Origin: Rebecca billardiae RCC1528
Taxonomy: Eukaryota; Haptophyta
Assembly: GCA_965240325.2 (NCBI GenBank)
Contig: OZ251228.1
Span: 1,364,001 to 1,428,000, forward strand
DNA: 64,000 bases
Direction of reading: 5' to 3'
Made by a program: the position numbers and the translations under genes
In this document: piece by piece, positions 62,288 to 64,000 of the stretch
How positions within the stretch are numbered: the first letter of the stretch is position 1
How the letters are laid out: each line of letters starts with the position of its first letter
The notes under the pieces: model-generated
Told to the model about the DNA's origin: nothing
The model's input: only the letters and a program-made list of their open reading frames with translations
Databases searched by the model: none

Positions 62288-63442
62288 CTAGCGCTCGACG
62301 GCGTTGGGCAGCACGTGCCCGACCCACACATCCTGCAGCGCCGCCTCCTCGCCTACAAAGACACCCTCGTCCGACAGCTCGTACCCCAGCATCAGCAGCT
62401 CCACGGCGCGCGCGCGCGCGAGGTGGGAGAAGAGGCGGTGCGTCTGTGGTGACCACGGGCGGCTTGCTGCCACGACCGCGCTTGCGGCTCCGTGCCACGG
62501 GTCGTGCAGGAGCGCATCTGAGGCGAGTGACAAGGGCGTGGGCACGCCGGCGTAGAGATCGGCGCCCGCGCGGAGCTCCTCCACCGCCTCCGCCTCGCTG
62601 AGCAGCTCGACGTGGTGCAGCCGCGTCGTCCAGAGCGCGGCGCGCGCCAGCCAGTCAGACACGGCGTTGGCGCCGCGCTCCTCCCGCAGCTGTGCGGCGA
62701 GTGACCAGCGGCTGGTGGGGTGGCGGGGTGGGAGGCCGATCGAAGCGCCGCGCACGCACAGGAGCTGCACCACAGCCAGCTTCTCCTCCTCGTCCGTGTA
62801 GTCATCCGACTGCACCGCAGCCTGAAGCGGAGACACCTTCCTGCGGAGGGGCCGGAGGGGCGTCGATGCGCCCACGTCTGCGCCAGCGGCGATCAGCAGC
62901 TGTGCGCACACGGCCTGGCCGAGCAGGCACGCGGCGTGGAGTGCGGTGCACCCGTCGTGCAGGACGGCCTCGAGTCGCGCTCCCGCCTCGATCATCAGCT
63001 GCACACACGCCGCGTGGCCTCGGAAGCACGCCAAGTGAAGCGCGGTGATACCGAGCTGTGTCGCTGCGTCCACGTCCGCGCCCTCGGCAATCAGCAGCTG
63101 CACGCATGCGACGTGGCCCGTCTGGCACGCCAGCTGGAGCGCGGTGTATCCGCCGGGCGTGACGACATCCACGCCCGCACCCGCCGCGATGAGCGCCTCC
63201 GCGCACGCGGCGTGGCCGAGAAAACACGCGATGTGGAGCGCGGAGCGACCGTCATGCGCCTTGAAGTCGACGCCGACACCTGCGTCGACGAGGGGCTGGA
63301 CACACGCGGCTTGGCCCGCCTCAGCGGCGGAGCGGAGAGCGGCGCCGAGCGTGCCGGCCCCGTACGCCCCCACCTCGATCAGCTCCTTGGCGCGTTCAGC
63401 GTCTCCGTCTGCGCACGCGGCGGCAAGTTCGGCTCCGGCCAT
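62288..63442 (-). CDS. Ankyrin-repeat protein with haptophyte-type C-terminal domain
   Basis: Intronless, 384 residues starting MAGAELAAACADGDAERAK. Six or so clean ankyrin repeats fill residues 1-200 (GRSALHIACFLGHAACAEAL, GYTALQLACQTGHVACVQLL, GITALHLACFRGHAACVQLM, GCTALHAACLLGQAVCAQLL). The C-terminal 140 residues are not ankyrin: HVELLSEAEAVEELRAGADL, HGAASAVVAASRPWSPQTHR, ARAVELLMLGYELSDE and VWVGHVLPNAVER. They match the gene at 32614-33732 closely, marking a shared domain. The start is 179 bp from the divergent terminal gene. Confidence 0.92.
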   Translation of the reverse strand: MAGAELAAACADGDAERAKELIEVGAYGAGTLGAALRSAAEAGQAACVQPLVDAGVGVDFKAHDGRSALHIACFLGHAACAEALIAAGAGVDVVTPGGYTALQLACQTGHVACVQLLIAEGADVDAATQLGITALHLACFRGHAACVQLMIEAGARLEAVLHDGCTALHAACLLGQAVCAQLLIAAGADVGASTPLRPLRRKVSPLQAAVQSDDYTDEEEKLAVVQLLCVRGASIGLPPRHPTSRWSLAAQLREERGANAVSDWLARAALWTTRLHHVELLSEAEAVEELRAGADLYAGVPTPLSLASDALLHDPWHGAASAVVAASRPWSPQTHRLFSHLARARAVELLMLGYELSDEGVFVGEEAALQDVWVGHVLPNAVER

Positions 63443-63621
63443 GGCCTCTCCAATCTGCCCGACTGCCGTTCACCCTTTTATTAGGGATGTGCATCCAATG
63501 CTAATAAAAAGCTTGGGAGCTTGGCCCAGCTGGCCAACCGTCACTCCGCGGAACACAGACGATGTCAAAACGTCGTCGTCGACGCTCGAGCAGCCGCTGG
63601 AAAATCGAAAATCGTCTGGCG

Positions 63622-64000
63622 ATGGCGGTGCATCTCGGTGAGGGCGCGAGGGCGTGCGTGGCGGCCGCCCTGCTGGCGGCTGCGGTCGGGGCGTACGGGC
63701 CCCAGTCGGACCCGAAGGACGCCACGCACAAGGGCTGGATGGGCACGATGCGCGACGTGAAGAAGTGGGACCCGCCGCCGCACGAGCTCGAGGCGTGGCG
63801 CGCACAGCATGGTCGGGTGAAGGCGGAGGAGGAGCGGCGCGCGCGCCTTCGGGCAGCGAACGAGGAGCGCGCGCGCGTGGCACCGCCCGGCGTGCGGCGA
63901 CGTCTGGGGGTGTGCATCACGGGCCAGGCGGAGCGCCTGGAGCTGCGCAGCAAGCTGCAGCGCCTCGTCCTGCCCAACCGTGATGCGTTCGACATCGACC
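63622..64000 (+). CDS. Signal-peptide protein, 3' partial
   Basis: Open from the ATG at 63622 to the window end, 126 residues so far, without a stop. An N-terminal hydrophobic segment (ACVAAALLAAAVGAYG) suggests export or a signal anchor. A charged helical stretch follows, then RRLGVCITGQAERLELRSKL at residues 96-115, which looks like the first strand of a domain seen, from memory, in secreted haptophyte proteins of glycosyltransferase-like fold. The rest lies outside the window. Confidence 0.65.
   Translation, partial: MAVHLGEGARACVAAALLAAAVGAYGPQSDPKDATHKGWMGTMRDVKKWDPPPHELEAWRAQHGRVKAEEERRARLRAANEERARVAPPGVRRRLGVCITGQAERLELRSKLQRLVLPNRDAFDID

Overview
The window is nuclear DNA of a GC-rich, flagellated single-celled eukaryote, most probably a haptophyte alga. 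The signs are an axonemal dynein heavy chain, mitochondrial complex I and carrier genes, and many short introns (90-193 nt) with donors of the type AG|GTGCGCG and acceptors of the type GCGCGCAG|G, one of them GC-AG. There are also ankyrin, SET-domain and glycosyltransferase families of the kind that are expanded in haptophytes. The taxon is inferred from style; no marker gene (rRNA, plastid) is present.

Layout. 1-16.3 kb: 3' part of an outer-arm-type dynein heavy chain, a small Lys/Arg-rich hypothetical protein, triosephosphate isomerase, a 2-oxoglutarate/Fe(II) dioxygenase (minus strand), a double-FHA NIPP1-like protein and a membrane-anchored methyltransferase. 16.3-20.1 kb: a 433-residue fused H2B-H2A histone doublet (minus), divergent from a spermidine-synthase-family gene. 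20.1-22.1 kb: a gene-free block holding an inverted-repeat element with TA...CAGT/ACTG...TA ends, i.e. a Tc1/mariner-type MITE. 22.1-31 kb: a glycosyltransferase, a 1,500-residue CXXC zinc-finger protein (minus) and the complex I 24-kDa subunit. 31-34.5 kb: microsatellites and an ankyrin gene lying between two MITE ends. 34.5-42.5 kb: an oxoglutarate/malate-type mitochondrial carrier (minus), an ABCF2/Arb1-like ABC-F ATPase and transportin. 42.9-46.4 kb: a complete gag-only LTR retrotransposon with identical LTRs and a 5-bp target duplication. 46.9-50.6 kb: RFC5 (minus), TAF9 and a GT61 glycosyltransferase. 50.6-53.4 kb: repeat-rich, partly lower-GC DNA bounded by a 150-bp direct repeat. 53.4-64 kb: a huge Ser-Pro-rich cell-surface protein, an armadillo/BTB protein (minus), a plastid-type SET methyltransferase, a second ankyrin gene (minus) with the same C-terminal domain as the first, and the start of a signal-peptide protein running off the end.

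The genes do not form a pathway. Several are arranged head-to-head with 90-400 bp between start codons (2OG dioxygenase/FHA, histone doublet/spermidine synthase, CXXC/complex I, carrier/ABC-F, RFC5/TAF9, ankyrin/terminal gene), which suggests shared bidirectional promoters.

The most notable item is the H2B-H2A doublet. Both histone folds are recognisable, in the H2B-then-H2A order known from Marseilleviridae doublets. Most nucleosome acidic-patch residues are retained, there are no basic tails, and a 220-residue C-terminal domain of unknown function follows. Next come the young gag-only retrotransposon, the Tc1/mariner-like MITE family and the ABC-F protein whose second signature motif is lost.
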